DNA of 64,000 nucleotides from positions 62,001 through 126,000 of the forward strand of contig CAMDDZ010000001.1 of the NCBI GenBank assembly GCA_945893145.1, in the 5' to 3' direction. A model generated the notes under the pieces. It was not told where the DNA came from. It made no database searches and saw only the letters and a program-made list of their open reading frames with translations. The translations under genes and the position numbers were made by a program. The first letter of the stretch is position 1, and each line of letters begins with the position of its first letter. Positions 7,756-16,467 of the stretch are shown one piece after another. This DNA comes from Rhodoplanes serenus. GTDB taxonomy: Bacteria; Pseudomonadota; Alphaproteobacteria; Rhizobiales; Xanthobacteraceae.

Positions 7756-9288
7756 TTAGGCGCTCGGCTCGCCTGCTTCGGCCTCGGCAAGTTTCGCCCG
7801 CCAGTCCTTGCGATGGAGCACGAAGGAGATCGCCGACATCGCAAGCAGCACGACACTCACGGCGACCAGGCCCAGCGCGATCGGCCGTTGCAGGAAGATC
7901 AGATAATCGCCGTTCGACATGATCAGCGATTGCCGCAGACTCTGCTCGAAGATCGGCGCAATCACAAGGCCCAGCACCAGCGGCGCCGGATCGAAGCCGA
8001 ACTTGCGCAATCCATAGCCTAGGATGCCCATGATCAGCATGATCCAGACGTCCACGATCGAGTGGCTCACCTCATACACGCCAATGATGCAGAACATGAT
8101 GATGAGTGGATAAAGGTAGGCGTAGGGGATGCGCAGCACCGTGACGAACAGGCCGACCAGCGGCAGGTTGAGCAGTAGCAGCATCAGATTGCCGACGTAC
8201 ATCGAGGCGACGAAGCCCCAGAACACCTGGGGATGCTCGCTGATGAGCTGCGGGCCCGCAGCGACGCCATGCACCATCAAGGCGCCGATCAGCACCGCAG
8301 TGATCGGCCCGGTCGGGATGCCGAGCGCCAGCATCGGCACAAAGGCGCCGGTCGAGGCGGCGTTGTTGGCCGATTCCGGCCCGGCCACGCCCGCGACCGC
8401 GCCCTTGCCGAATTCTTCGGGGCGCCGGGAGACCTTCTTCTCCAGCGCGTAGGACAGGAAGCTTGAAATGATGTGCGCCGAGCCGGGAATGATGCCGATG
8501 ATGAAGCCCAGCACCGAGCCGCGGGCGATCGGCATCACCGACTGCCGCCACTCCTCGCGGTTCGGCAGAAGCTCGCGGAGCTTCGGGCTGATCACCTCGG
8601 CGGTGACATTCTTGGATGGTGTGGAGAGGATTTCGCCGAGTCCGAACAGTCCGACCGCGACCGGCACGATGCCGATGCCGTCGCCCAATTCGGGGAGGTC
8701 GAAGCTGTAGCGGAAATGCCCCGTCATGTTGTCGATGCCGATCATGCCGAGCATCAGGCCGAGGCAGGCCATCAGCAGCGTACGCATGAGCGAGGTCGAG
8801 GACATGTAGGCGAGGAAGATGAGGCCGAGCACCAGCAGCGCGGTGTATTCTGGCGGGCCGAAGCTGAGCGCCAGCGACGCGAGCGGCGGCGCCAGCACGG
8901 TCAGCAGCACGAGGCCGAAGGTGCCGGCGATGAAGGAGCCGACCGCGGCGATGCACAGCGCAGCGCCCGCGCGGCCCTTTTTCGCCATGGCGCCGCCGTC
9001 GATGCAGGTCATCACCGACGACGCTTCGCCCGGAATGCGCATCAGGATCGCGGTGGTCGAGCCGCCGTATTGCGAGCCGTAATAGATGCCGGCCAGCATA
9101 ATGACGGCTTGCGTTGCATTCATTCCGAAGGTGATTGGCAACAGGATGCTGATGCCCGACAACGGGCCGATGCCCGGCAGAACGCCAACCAGCGTGCCGA
9201 CCAGGCAGCCGACGAAGGCGTACCAGAGCATGCCCGGCTGCAACGCGACCGAAAAGCCGAGCCACAGCGATTGCAGGGTCGATTCCAC
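7756..9288 (-). CDS. tctA: tripartite tricarboxylate transporter large permease TctA
   Basis: 510 aa, about 11-12 membrane segments. TctA is the large channel subunit driving uptake of carboxylates delivered by TctC. The N-terminus has the family signatures GCLVGTLVGVLPGIGPLSGI and YYGSQYGGSTTAILMRIPGE; the mid region has GIIPGSAHIISSFLSYALEK and ALGIPTGPITAVLIGALMVHG. The start is 12 bp downstream of the tctB stop. Leftward operon order is tctC-tctC-tctB-tctA. The length and motifs are normal for the family. Confidence 0.95.
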   Translation of the reverse strand: MESTLQSLWLGFSVALQPGMLWYAFVGCLVGTLVGVLPGIGPLSGISILLPITFGMNATQAVIMLAGIYYGSQYGGSTTAILMRIPGEASSVMTCIDGGAMAKKGRAGAALCIAAVGSFIAGTFGLVLLTVLAPPLASLALSFGPPEYTALLVLGLIFLAYMSSTSLMRTLLMACLGLMLGMIGIDNMTGHFRYSFDLPELGDGIGIVPVAVGLFGLGEILSTPSKNVTAEVISPKLRELLPNREEWRQSVMPIARGSVLGFIIGIIPGSAHIISSFLSYALEKKVSRRPEEFGKGAVAGVAGPESANNAASTGAFVPMLALGIPTGPITAVLIGALMVHGVAAGPQLISEHPQVFWGFVASMYVGNLMLLLLNLPLVGLFVTVLRIPYAYLYPLIIMFCIIGVYEVSHSIVDVWIMLIMGILGYGLRKFGFDPAPLVLGLVIAPIFEQSLRQSLIMSNGDYLIFLQRPIALGLVAVSVVLLAMSAISFVLHRKDWRAKLAEAEAGEPSA

Positions 9289-9300
9289 GGAACCTAAATC

Positions 9301-9747
9301 CTAGAAGCCAAATGGGCCGATCGGCAGCGGCGCTTTGAGGGCCTTGGCGAACAAGCCGAATGCCAAGACCACTAGCACGCCACTGTAGATCGCGGCGCGC
9401 CAAACGCTGCGGCGTTCGATGATCAGCAGAAGCCCCAGCACCAATGCGATCATCACGGTGATGAAGCCGATCCGCTCGTAAAGAGCAATCGCGGCGGCGG
9501 TGATTGCCACGACCGGAAGGGCGTGGCGCAGATCGGACCAGTCAATGGCGGCGAGCGGCCCGCTCTCATGGGCGCGCAACGCGAGCGCAGCGCCGAGGAC
9601 GATCATCAGGACTGCCACGATCCGTGGCAGGAAGCCCGCGCCCGGCATCGACAGACGGCCCATCGGCAGGTCGCCGGAGAGCGCCATCACCAACAGCCCG
9701 GCGACGATGAAAAACGCTCCGGCTACGTGATCAGCGCGCAGACTCAT
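9301..9747 (-). CDS. tctB: tripartite tricarboxylate transporter small permease TctB
   Basis: 148 aa with four predicted membrane helices (GAFFIVAGLLVMAL; FLPRIVAVLMIVLGAALAL; ALPVVAITAAAIALY and a C-terminal pair). The LPMGRLSMPGAGFLPRIV segment is typical of TctB, the small subunit that pairs with TctA. It lies between tctA and the first tctC, 37 bp from the latter, in a tight leftward operon. Confidence 0.92.
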   Translation of the reverse strand: MSLRADHVAGAFFIVAGLLVMALSGDLPMGRLSMPGAGFLPRIVAVLMIVLGAALALRAHESGPLAAIDWSDLRHALPVVAITAAAIALYERIGFITVMIALVLGLLLIIERRSVWRAAIYSGVLVVLAFGLFAKALKAPLPIGPFGF

Positions 9748-9784
9748 CGAACCTGTTCCGCCATGCTGGGGCGCAGCTTGGTCA

Positions 9785-10759
9785 TCAGCCCTGACGGCCG
9801 ATCAATTTCACCGCATCGTCGGTCTTGGCGCCGTCGATGTCCCAAAATTTTTGGAAATCCGGACCATCCAGATAGGCCAGTTCCTGGCCCGCATTGGTCA
9901 GCGTGGTGGTGAATTGATCGGAGTGCGCGGCCTTGTCGATGGCGGCGCGCAAGATGGTCACAATCGGGACGGGTGTGCCCTTGGGCGCGAACATGCCGAC
10001 CCAAAGGTAATATTCGACGTTGTGGCCGAGCTCCTTGAGCGTCGGCACGTCGGGCAGCACCTTCGAGCGGGTGGCGCCGAAGGTCGCGAGCGGCCTGAGC
10101 TTGCCGGACTTGACGTGCGGTAGCGTCGCCGAGACCGATTGCGTGGTGACCTGCGCATTATTGCCGAGGATCGCGGTGATGGCGGGGCCGCCGCCGTTGG
10201 TCGGCAGGTGGCGCAGGCCGAGCGGACCGGTCACCTTCTCGAGATAGGCGAGCGGCAGGTGACTCGCGCCGTAGAGCCCTCCAGAGCTGAACACCAATGT
10301 GTCCTTGTGCGCCTTGGCGTGGTCAATGAATTCCTTCAGCGTCTTCCAGGGCTGCTGGTCGTTCACCAGTAGAAGCATCGGGTCGGCGACCAGCCGCGCC
10401 AGCGGAATGAAATCGGCGCGTGTGGTCTTAGCCGGCCGTCCGAACAGCTTGTCGACCTCAGCGTAGCCGGAAATTCCGGTGTTGTGCGACAGGATCGTGT
10501 AGCCGTCGGGCTTTGCCGACGCGACGAACTGCGCGCCAACCTGTCCGGCGGCGCCGGCCTTGGTCTCGACCACCACCGGCTGCTTGAGGATCGGCTCCAG
10601 CAGCGTGGCGAGCGGCCGCGTCACGATGTCGTTGACGCCGCCCGGCGGGAAGGCGTTGACGATGGTGACGGGTCGCGAAGGAAAGGCGTCTTGCGCGAGC
10701 ACCGGTTTCGCCGCGAGCGCGGCGGCGCTGGCGCCGATGAGGAAGCTGCGGCGATCCAT
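9785..10759 (-). CDS. tctC: TctC/Bug-family binding protein (proximal copy)
   Basis: 324 aa from ATG 10759, preceded by GGAGAG. A twin-arginine-like signal (DRRSFLIGASAAALAAKP) ends near LAQ. The mature part has FPSRPVTIVNAFPPGG, VVETKAGAAGQVGAQF and LRHLPTNGGGPAITAILGN, all typical of Bug binding proteins. It supplies ligand, presumably a carboxylate, to TctB/TctA just downstream. It is a close paralogue of the next gene upstream; the two share long stretches such as LPTNGGGPA and VEYYLWVG, showing a tandem duplication. Confidence 0.93.
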   Translation of the reverse strand: MDRRSFLIGASAAALAAKPVLAQDAFPSRPVTIVNAFPPGGVNDIVTRPLATLLEPILKQPVVVETKAGAAGQVGAQFVASAKPDGYTILSHNTGISGYAEVDKLFGRPAKTTRADFIPLARLVADPMLLLVNDQQPWKTLKEFIDHAKAHKDTLVFSSGGLYGASHLPLAYLEKVTGPLGLRHLPTNGGGPAITAILGNNAQVTTQSVSATLPHVKSGKLRPLATFGATRSKVLPDVPTLKELGHNVEYYLWVGMFAPKGTPVPIVTILRAAIDKAAHSDQFTTTLTNAGQELAYLDGPDFQKFWDIDGAKTDDAVKLIGRQG

Positions 10760-10790
10760 ATTTCTCTCCATTGTTTTGCGAACGCCGCCG

Positions 10791-11774
10791 CTAGCCCTCG
10801 ACGCGGCCGATGGTCCTGACCGCGTCTTCGATCCGTTTGGCGTCGTCGGCCCAGAACTTGGCGAACGCTGCTTGATCGAGATATTCCACGTCCTGGCCGA
10901 GGTTGTTCATCGAAGTCTTGAACAGCTCGCTGTGCGCCGCCTTGTCGAGGTTCTGCGCCCAGAACGCAATGACGTTAGCGGGCGTGCCTTTGGGCGCGAA
11001 CACGCCGACCCACAGGTAATATTCGACGTTGTAGCCAAGCTCTTTCATGGTCGGCACGTCGGGGAGCGCTTTCGAGCGTTGCGCACCGAACAGCGCCAGC
11101 GGGCGGAGCTTGCCGGCCTTGATCTGGGCATTCGCGGCCGACACGGACGAGACCAGCACCTGCGAATTGTTGCCCAGCACCGCGGTGAGCGCGGGCCCGC
11201 CGCCGTTGGTCGGCAGATGGCGGAGCTTCAGGCCGCCGGCCGCCTTCATGAACAGCGCGGTCGGGATGTGCAGAGCGCCGTAAAGCCCCGACGACGAGAA
11301 GATGATCTGGTCGGGCCGCTTCTGGGCATCCTCGACGAATTCCTTTAGCGTCTTGTAGGGCTGCTTGTCGTTGACCAGGAAGACGCAAGGATCGGCGACC
11401 AGCCGCGCAATCGGAATGAAATCGGCGCTGGTGAACTTCGGCGTACGGCCGAACAGCCGGTCCACCTCGGCGAAGCCGGAAATCGAAGTGATGTGGATGA
11501 GCAGCGTGTAGCCATCCGGCTTGGCGTTGGCGGCGAACTGCGCTCCAACCGCGCCGGCGGCGCCGGCCTTGGTCTCGATAATACAAGGCTGCTTGACCAG
11601 CGGCTCCAGCACCGCGGCAAGCGGACGGCCGACCACGTCGGCGGCGCCGCCAGGCGGGAATGGATTGATGAAGGTGATGGGGCGCGACGGATAGGCGTCC
11701 TCGGCGAACGAGGGTCGTGTCGCCAGTGCAGCCGCCGCGGCGGCCGATCCGACAACGAAGTTGCGTCTATCCAT
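10791..11774 (-). CDS. tctC: TctC/Bug-family binding protein (distal copy)
   Basis: 327 aa from ATG 11774 with GGGAGG upstream; an in-frame extension to 11885 lacks a signal peptide and was rejected. The Tat-type leader begins MDRRNFVVGSAAAAAALA. The fold and motifs match the neighbouring copy (YPSRPITFINPFPPGG, ETKAGAAGAVGAQF, LRHLPTNGGGPALTAVLGN), with differences concentrated in the middle, so ligand preference may differ. It is the first gene of the leftward tct operon; its promoter should lie in 11775-11888 just before the palindromic repeats. Confidence 0.93.
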   Translation of the reverse strand: MDRRNFVVGSAAAAAALATRPSFAEDAYPSRPITFINPFPPGGAADVVGRPLAAVLEPLVKQPCIIETKAGAAGAVGAQFAANAKPDGYTLLIHITSISGFAEVDRLFGRTPKFTSADFIPIARLVADPCVFLVNDKQPYKTLKEFVEDAQKRPDQIIFSSSGLYGALHIPTALFMKAAGGLKLRHLPTNGGGPALTAVLGNNSQVLVSSVSAANAQIKAGKLRPLALFGAQRSKALPDVPTMKELGYNVEYYLWVGVFAPKGTPANVIAFWAQNLDKAAHSELFKTSMNNLGQDVEYLDQAAFAKFWADDAKRIEDAVRTIGRVEG

Positions 11775-11888
11775 GCCATCCTCCCGAGGATTCGTGTGGT
11801 TTTGGGATTCGTCTGATTTTGTTGGCGGGATGGTAACGAGGGCGCTTTGGCCCGGCAACCTTGCCGGCCGGTCATGCGGTCGCATGGG

Positions 11889-11967
11889 CTAGTGGAGCGG
11901 ATTTGACATTCGCTACCCACCCACCCGCGCACCCGTGAAGCGAATGTCAAATCCAAAGCTCCACTAG
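11889..11967. repeat. palindromic intergenic repeat, unit 1
   Basis: Arms CTAGTGGAGC...GGATTTGACATTCGCT and AGCGAATGTCAAATCC...GCTCCACTAG pair over about 26 bp with a three-base bulge (AAA) around a C-rich loop. Sequence and size fit the short interspersed palindromes of Bradyrhizobium-like genomes. It shares the ACATTCGC core and CTAG ends with unit 2, 13 bp away. Confidence 0.75.
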
Positions 11968-11980
11968 AACCTAATACTTG

Positions 11981-12056
11981 CTAGTGGTCCTTTGATTTTA
12001 ACATTCGCAAAAGTGCCTGCCGAAACGGGATGCGAATGTTAGAATCGGACCACTAG
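11981..12056. repeat. palindromic intergenic repeat, unit 2
   Basis: Arms CTAGTGGTCC...TTAACATTCGCA and TGCGAATGTTAGAATCGGACCACTAG. Same ends and core as unit 1, in tandem. The final CTAG supplies the TAG stop codon (12053-12055) of the leftward amidohydrolase, so the repeat abuts that gene exactly. Confidence 0.75.
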
Positions 12057-13039
12057 CCGGCTCGCCGTGCGATCTCCTGTGCGAGCCTGGGGAACAATTT
12101 CAGCGCGTTGTCGCGCTCGATGCCGCGCCGGGTCGTGGCGTTCCAGCCATCGTAGGCCTCGAACGCCGCGACATGGTCGCTGACGTCCCGCACCGGATCG
12201 TTGTTGTGGCGCGAAAACGGAAAATCGCTGCCGAACAGGATTCGCGACGGATCGGCGACCGCCATCAGCGCATCGAGCGGCGCCGGCGCGCAGATTTCGG
12301 CCACATCGTAATAGAGCGTGCGCAGTGTGTTCTCGATGGTGCCGCCGATCAGCTTGTCGGCCCGCTTGCGATCCATCTGGCGCAACCGATAGGTCAGGAA
12401 CGGGATCGTCCCGCCGCCGTGCGGCATGATCCAGCGGATGTTCTGGAATTTTGCGAACGTGCCGTTCCACAGCATGTTGTGGATCGCCCGCGTGGTGTCG
12501 AGCACGAGCTCCGTCATGCCGGCCGGATAGGAATAGACCGGCACGTTGGTGGCCTGATTGCGCTGCGGATGAAGAAATACCACCGCCTTGCGGCGGTCGA
12601 GCTCGGCGTAAAGCTCGTCCTCCTCGGGCTGTCCCAAATGGCGCGGCCCGGCGTGCGTGAGCAGGCAGATGCCGTCGAGCTTGAGCGTGTCGAGTGCGTA
12701 TTCGGCTTCGCGGGCCGCCGCCGTGACGTTGGGCAGCGGGAGCAGCGCATAGGCTGCGAATTTGTGGGGCCGCTCGCCGACCATGCGCGCCGAGTCTTCG
12801 TTGCATTCGCGCGCAAACCGCACCGCGAAGCCGATGTCGCCGAAATAACAACCGGGCGAGGCGATCGAGTTGACGGCCGCGACGATGCCGTTGCGATCCA
12901 TCAGCTCGAGCTGTTGCTCGACGCTCCATTCGGCCCACGGGTTTTCGCCGCTGCCCATGATGCCGACGCTGGCGAGCCCGCGCTTGTAGTACTCCGGGAT
13001 CGGATGCTGGTGGGTGTCGATCAGCGGGCCGTGCGGCAT
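12053..13039 (-). CDS. ACMSD-type amidohydrolase
   Basis: 328 aa TIM-barrel metal hydrolase/decarboxylase of the amidohydrolase-2 group. Metal ligands visible: H10-x-H12 in LIDTHQHP, a His in VVFLHPQR, a His in IMPHGGGTIPF, and the barrel-end Asp in ILFGSDFPF. Members decarboxylate or hydrolyse aromatic and heterocyclic acids (2-amino-3-carboxymuconate-6-semialdehyde decarboxylase, gamma-resorcylate decarboxylase, 4-oxalomesaconate-type hydrolases). It is read leftward; the stop codon comes from the adjoining palindromic repeat, and a second repeat lies directly upstream. Two further members of the family lie at 21-22 and 25-26 kb. Confidence 0.88.
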   Translation of the reverse strand: MPHGPLIDTHQHPIPEYYKRGLASVGIMGSGENPWAEWSVEQQLELMDRNGIVAAVNSIASPGCYFGDIGFAVRFARECNEDSARMVGERPHKFAAYALLPLPNVTAAAREAEYALDTLKLDGICLLTHAGPRHLGQPEEDELYAELDRRKAVVFLHPQRNQATNVPVYSYPAGMTELVLDTTRAIHNMLWNGTFAKFQNIRWIMPHGGGTIPFLTYRLRQMDRKRADKLIGGTIENTLRTLYYDVAEICAPAPLDALMAVADPSRILFGSDFPFSRHNNDPVRDVSDHVAAFEAYDGWNATTRRGIERDNALKLFPRLAQEIARRAG

Positions 13040-13056
13040 GATAAGATTTTCAATTG

Positions 13057-13129
13057 GAGCATGATCTTGTCCGAAAACCGGTTCCCACCCCGGATCAAGT
13101 CCGGGGCAGGCTTTTTCGGGATCATGCTC
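13057..13129. repeat. rhizobial palindromic element (RPE-like)
   Basis: Outer arms GAGCATGATC (13057-13066) and GATCATGCTC (13120-13129), inner CCGAAAA/TTTTCGG and a central CCCCGGA/TCCGGGG hairpin. This nested palindrome is the well-known Rhizobiales element found between genes. It lies between the amidohydrolase start and the cyclase stop. Confidence 0.85.
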
Positions 13130-13132
13130 TGG

Positions 13133-13906
13133 TCAATCAATAATCGCGACAGCGCGGGTCCAGCCGCCCGACGCGGCGCGGATCTTCACCGGGAAGCAGC
13201 TCACCGTGAAGCCGGTCGACGGCAGCACTTCGAGATTATGCAGCTTCTCGATGTGCGAATAACCGATCTCGCGGCCGACGCGATGGCCCTCCCAGATGAT
13301 GCTGGCGTCCTTGGTCTTTTCGTAGCGATCCTTGGTGTAGACGAATGGCGCGTCCCAGCTCCAGCCGTCGATGCCGGTGACACGCACACCGCGTTCCAGC
13401 AGATAAAGCGTGGCCTCACGGCCCATGCCGCAGCCGGTCGCGACGTAATCGGGACGGCCGTAGGCTTTGCCGGCCGCGGTGTTGACCAGGACGATGTCGA
13501 GCGGATTGAGCGTGTGGCCGATGCGTTTGAGTTCGTCCTCGACGTCCCTAGCGGTCGCCACATAGCCGTTCGGGAAATGCCGAAAGTCGAGCTTGACACC
13601 CGGGTTGAGGCACCAATCGAGCGGCACCTCGTCGATGGTGATGGCGCGCTGACCGCCGCTCATCTTGCTCGAGTAGTGATAGGGCGCGTCGAGATGGGTG
13701 CCGCTATGGGTGGCGAGCGAAATCCATTCGATCGCCCAGCCTTCTCCGTCGGGCAGCTCCTTTTCGGTGAGGCCGGGGAAGAACTTCACCATCTCCGGCG
13801 CGGTGTCCCTGTGGGTCTCGTATTTGATCTTGGGCCCGTAGCCGGGCGGGTCGGCGATGACGTCGTTTTCGAGCGGAATGGAAATGTCGATGATTTTGCG
13901 GGGCAT
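13133..13906 (-). CDS. cyclase/kynurenine formamidase-family hydrolase
   Basis: 257 aa from the ATG at 13906 (GAGG upstream). The family (Pfam cyclase, kynurenine formamidase-like) uses a metal bound by H-x-G-T-H-x-D-x-P-x-H; here THSGTHLDAPYH is intact. An N-terminal IIDISIPLENDV and the late GVRVTGIDGWSWDAPF are also typical. Members hydrolyse amide or lactone bonds, for example in aromatic or tryptophan breakdown. The leftward order with the VOC gene upstream and amidohydrolase downstream suggests one small degradative set, although repeats separate the genes. A second, longer member of the family is at 44.0-45.0 kb. Confidence 0.88.
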   Translation of the reverse strand: MPRKIIDISIPLENDVIADPPGYGPKIKYETHRDTAPEMVKFFPGLTEKELPDGEGWAIEWISLATHSGTHLDAPYHYSSKMSGGQRAITIDEVPLDWCLNPGVKLDFRHFPNGYVATARDVEDELKRIGHTLNPLDIVLVNTAAGKAYGRPDYVATGCGMGREATLYLLERGVRVTGIDGWSWDAPFVYTKDRYEKTKDASIIWEGHRVGREIGYSHIEKLHNLEVLPSTGFTVSCFPVKIRAASGGWTRAVAIID

Positions 13907-13929
13907 GTACCTCACTCCACGCTCTCACC

Positions 13930-14049
13930 ACGTCATGCCCGGCCTTGTGCCGGGCATCCACGACTTGCTTAGCATCTAAGACGTGGATGGCCGGGACATA
14001 GGCGAGCGAAGCGACGCCGTCCTTTGGACGGCTATGCCCGGCCATGACG
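13930..14049. repeat. palindromic intergenic repeat
   Basis: The left end CGTCATGCCCGGCC and right end ATGCCCGGCCATGACG are inverted copies. Internally GCCGGGCATCCACG pairs with CGTGGATGGCCGGGACA. This is a mosaic palindrome filling the gap between the VOC gene stop (14078) and the cyclase start. Confidence 0.75.
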
Positions 14050-14077
14050 TTGTTAGGATGTCGCTAAAACTGCGCCG

Positions 14078-14545
14078 TCAGTTCGTCGCCGGCTGCAAAT
14101 CCTTCGCTGACAGCTCCGGCTTGCGGCCCTTGGCCTCGGCGTTGGCGAAATTGAGCTCGATCTTCACGCCGTTCGGATCGAACAGGAAGAGCTGATAAAG
14201 CCCCTGGTCGTCGACCTGGCGTTCCTTGAAATCGATATTGTGCTTCTTGAGATGGTCGATCATCTCGTGGAGCCCGGTGGTGCGGAAGCCGATGTGATCG
14301 ATCACGCCGGTGCCGGTCGAGACCTCGGACTGCTGGCCGACATACTTCTTGCGATTTTCGCTGACGTTCTTGCCGCCGGTGGTGATGTGCAGCACGTCGC
14401 GGTCGCCGAGATAAAGCCAATAGACCGGGAATTTGAAATCGGGCGCAGGTCCCACGCGGAAGCCCAGCACCTTGACGTACCAGTCTTTCGTTGCCTCGAT
14501 ATCCTCGGTCTGGAGGAGAAAGTGCTCCATGTGACTTAGGGGCAT
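14078..14545 (-). CDS. VOC-superfamily protein (glyoxalase/dioxygenase fold)
   Basis: 155 aa, one vicinal-oxygen-chelate domain made of two beta-alpha-beta-beta-beta modules. Possible metal ligands are His in LSHMEHFLLQ, His in VIDHIGFRT and Glu in GVKIELNFA. It starts MPLSHMEHF. Members are glyoxalases, epimerases, ring-cleaving dioxygenases or resistance proteins; a single-domain protein of this size cannot be assigned further. It is divergent from the DUF1330 gene, with 86 bp between. Confidence 0.82.
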   Translation of the reverse strand: MPLSHMEHFLLQTEDIEATKDWYVKVLGFRVGPAPDFKFPVYWLYLGDRDVLHITTGGKNVSENRKKYVGQQSEVSTGTGVIDHIGFRTTGLHEMIDHLKKHNIDFKERQVDDQGLYQLFLFDPNGVKIELNFANAEAKGRKPELSAKDLQPATN

Positions 14546-14631
14546 TGGAAAGCCTCCTTGCTCTGGTCTCGAAGATCGTTCGGCGACAGTCTTAGCAGAG
14601 ACTGTCCATCAGGGAAACGCGAGGAAAACAC

Positions 14632-14940
14632 ATGCCTGCCTATTGGGTTGCACGCTCCAAGATCAACGATCCGGTCGAGTACAAGAAATATACAGACCGG
14701 GTACCGGCAATCACCTCCAAGTACGGCGGCAAGGTGCTGGCGCGCGGCGGCCGCTACGAAATCCTCGAAGGGCCGCAAAAATTCCACCGCTTCATCGTGA
14801 TCGAATTTCCGACCTTCGAGCAGGGCGTGGCCTGCTTCAAATCCGACGAGTACAAACAGGCTGCGGCATTCCGGCGCAACGGCGACGCGGGCGAGGTCGA
14901 GACCATCATGGTTGACGGTGGCGACGCAACGCCGCGGTAG
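14632..14940 (+). CDS. DUF1330 protein (ferredoxin-like dimeric alpha/beta barrel)
   Basis: 102 aa with a GAGG ribosome-binding site. The sequence MPAYWVARSKINDPVEY, GGKVLARGGRYEILEG and FIVIEFPTFEQ is diagnostic for DUF1330, a small dimeric alpha-beta-barrel family whose function is mostly unknown. These genes commonly accompany degradative operons. It is followed by a 144-bp gap before a solute-binding protein on the same strand. Confidence 0.9.
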   Translation: MPAYWVARSKINDPVEYKKYTDRVPAITSKYGGKVLARGGRYEILEGPQKFHRFIVIEFPTFEQGVACFKSDEYKQAAAFRRNGDAGEVETIMVDGGDATPR

Positions 14941-15084
14941 CGTGCTTTCGGGCCGGGACTGCGGGCCGGCGGCGAGTGGGCCGGCGGTGGGCGGATTAAG
15001 CTTGCGAACCATCTGCCTCTAGCGCGGCGGCTTCGAATCCGCGTAAGATAACGTCAAATCAATCAACACTTGGGAGGATGCACG

Positions 15085-16359
15085 ATGCTTCGCGATCTGA
15101 AGCTGAAATTGCTTGCGTTCACTACCGCGGCCGGATTTGCGCTGGCGGCGCCGTTTGCGGTGCCCGCGAACGCGCAGTCGGGCGAGCCGATCAAAATCGG
15201 TTTCTCGATGGCACTGACCGGCCCGCTGTCGCCGAACGGCAAGCAGGCGCTGCTCGGCTTGCAAATCTGGGAAGAAGAGGTGAACTCCAAGGGCGGTCTG
15301 CTCGGCCGTCCGGTGAAGCTCATCTATTACGATGACCAGAGCCAGTCGGCGCCGGTGCCGGGCATCTACACCAAGCTGCTCGATGTCGACAAAGTCGACC
15401 TGATCCTCGGGCCCTACGCCACGGTGCCTGCCGCCGCCGCCATGCCGGTTGCGATGCAAAAGAACAAGATGATGATCATCTTGTTCGGCCTCGGCGTGAA
15501 CACCGAATTCAAGTACGACAAGTTCTTCGCGATGATCCCGTCCGGTCCCGACACGAAGCCAGCGTTCACCGCCGGCTTCTTCGAGGTCGCAGCGAAGCTC
15601 GATCCGAAGCCGCAGACGGTTGCGTTCATCGCCGCCGACCAGGAGTTCTCCAAGAACGCCTGCGATGGCGCCAAGGACAATGCCAAGAAGATCGGCCTGC
15701 GGACCGTGTATGACCGCAGCTATCCGCCGAATGCGACCGACTTCACGCCGATCATGCGCGGTGTCGCGGCGGCCAATCCGGACATCGTGGCGGTGTGCTC
15801 TTATCCGCTCGACTCGGTCGGCATCGTCAAGGCGACCAACGAGATCGGCTTCAAGCCGAAGATGATCGGCGGCGCCATGGTCGGCTTGCAGGCGACCGGC
15901 ATCAAGAACCAGCTCGGCGCGCTGCTCAACGGCTGGACCAACTATGAGACGTGGGTGCCCGACAAGAAGATGTTCTATGACGGCACCGAGGCGTTCTTCA
16001 AAAAGTACCAGGCGCGCGCCCAGGCGGCGGGCGCCGATCTGCTCGGCTACTATCTCGGCGGCTGGGGCTATGCCTATGCCCAGGTTCTTGAGCAGGCGAT
16101 TAAGGAAACCAAGAGCCTGAAGGACGACGTGCTCGCGGCCTATATCCACAAGGCCTCGTTCAAGACCATCCACGGCGTCGTCAAGTTCGGTCCGACTGGC
16201 GAGTGGGAAAAGTCAGGCATGCTTCAGGTGCAGTACCATAACATCAAGCCGGGCACGCCGACTGTCGAGACTTGGCGTGGCATGGACTATCAGACCGTGC
16301 TGACGCCCGCCGAACTCAAGACCGGCGACCTGATCTACCCGTTCGAGAAGGCCAAGTAG
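15085..16359 (+). CDS. branched-chain-type ABC transporter substrate-binding protein
   Basis: 424 aa, ATG at 15085 with GGGAGG upstream. Signal peptide ends PANAQ, then IKIGFSMALTGPLSPNGKQA, typical of the LivJ/type-I periplasmic-binding family. Later blocks: DLILGPYATVPAAAAMPVA, QTVAFIAADQEFSKN and YPPNATDFTPIMRGV. Such proteins in soil bacteria bind amino acids, amides, urea or aromatic acids. The probable partners are the leftward LivF-G-M-H genes at 17.1-20.9 kb on the other strand. A strong terminator follows the stop. Confidence 0.92.
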   Translation: MLRDLKLKLLAFTTAAGFALAAPFAVPANAQSGEPIKIGFSMALTGPLSPNGKQALLGLQIWEEEVNSKGGLLGRPVKLIYYDDQSQSAPVPGIYTKLLDVDKVDLILGPYATVPAAAAMPVAMQKNKMMIILFGLGVNTEFKYDKFFAMIPSGPDTKPAFTAGFFEVAAKLDPKPQTVAFIAADQEFSKNACDGAKDNAKKIGLRTVYDRSYPPNATDFTPIMRGVAAANPDIVAVCSYPLDSVGIVKATNEIGFKPKMIGGAMVGLQATGIKNQLGALLNGWTNYETWVPDKKMFYDGTEAFFKKYQARAQAAGADLLGYYLGGWGYAYAQVLEQAIKETKSLKDDVLAAYIHKASFKTIHGVVKFGPTGEWEKSGMLQVQYHNIKPGTPTVETWRGMDYQTVLTPAELKTGDLIYPFEKAK

Positions 16360-16406
16360 CGGGCGCTATTGCCTGCTGCGAGGGCTCGCCCTCGCTGCTA
16401 TGATAG

Positions 16407-16442
16407 ACGCCGCGCGGATCGTTCCGTGCGGCGTTTTCTTTT
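16407..16442 (+). terminator. rho-independent terminator
   Basis: An 11-bp stem ACGCCGCGCGG / CCGTGCGGCGT with loop ATCGTT (one G-T pair) is followed by TTTTCTTTT. It ends the binding-protein transcript and sits 25 bp before the next gene's start. Confidence 0.85.
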
Positions 16443-16467
16443 GATCAAGGTTGCCGAGGAGCCCATC

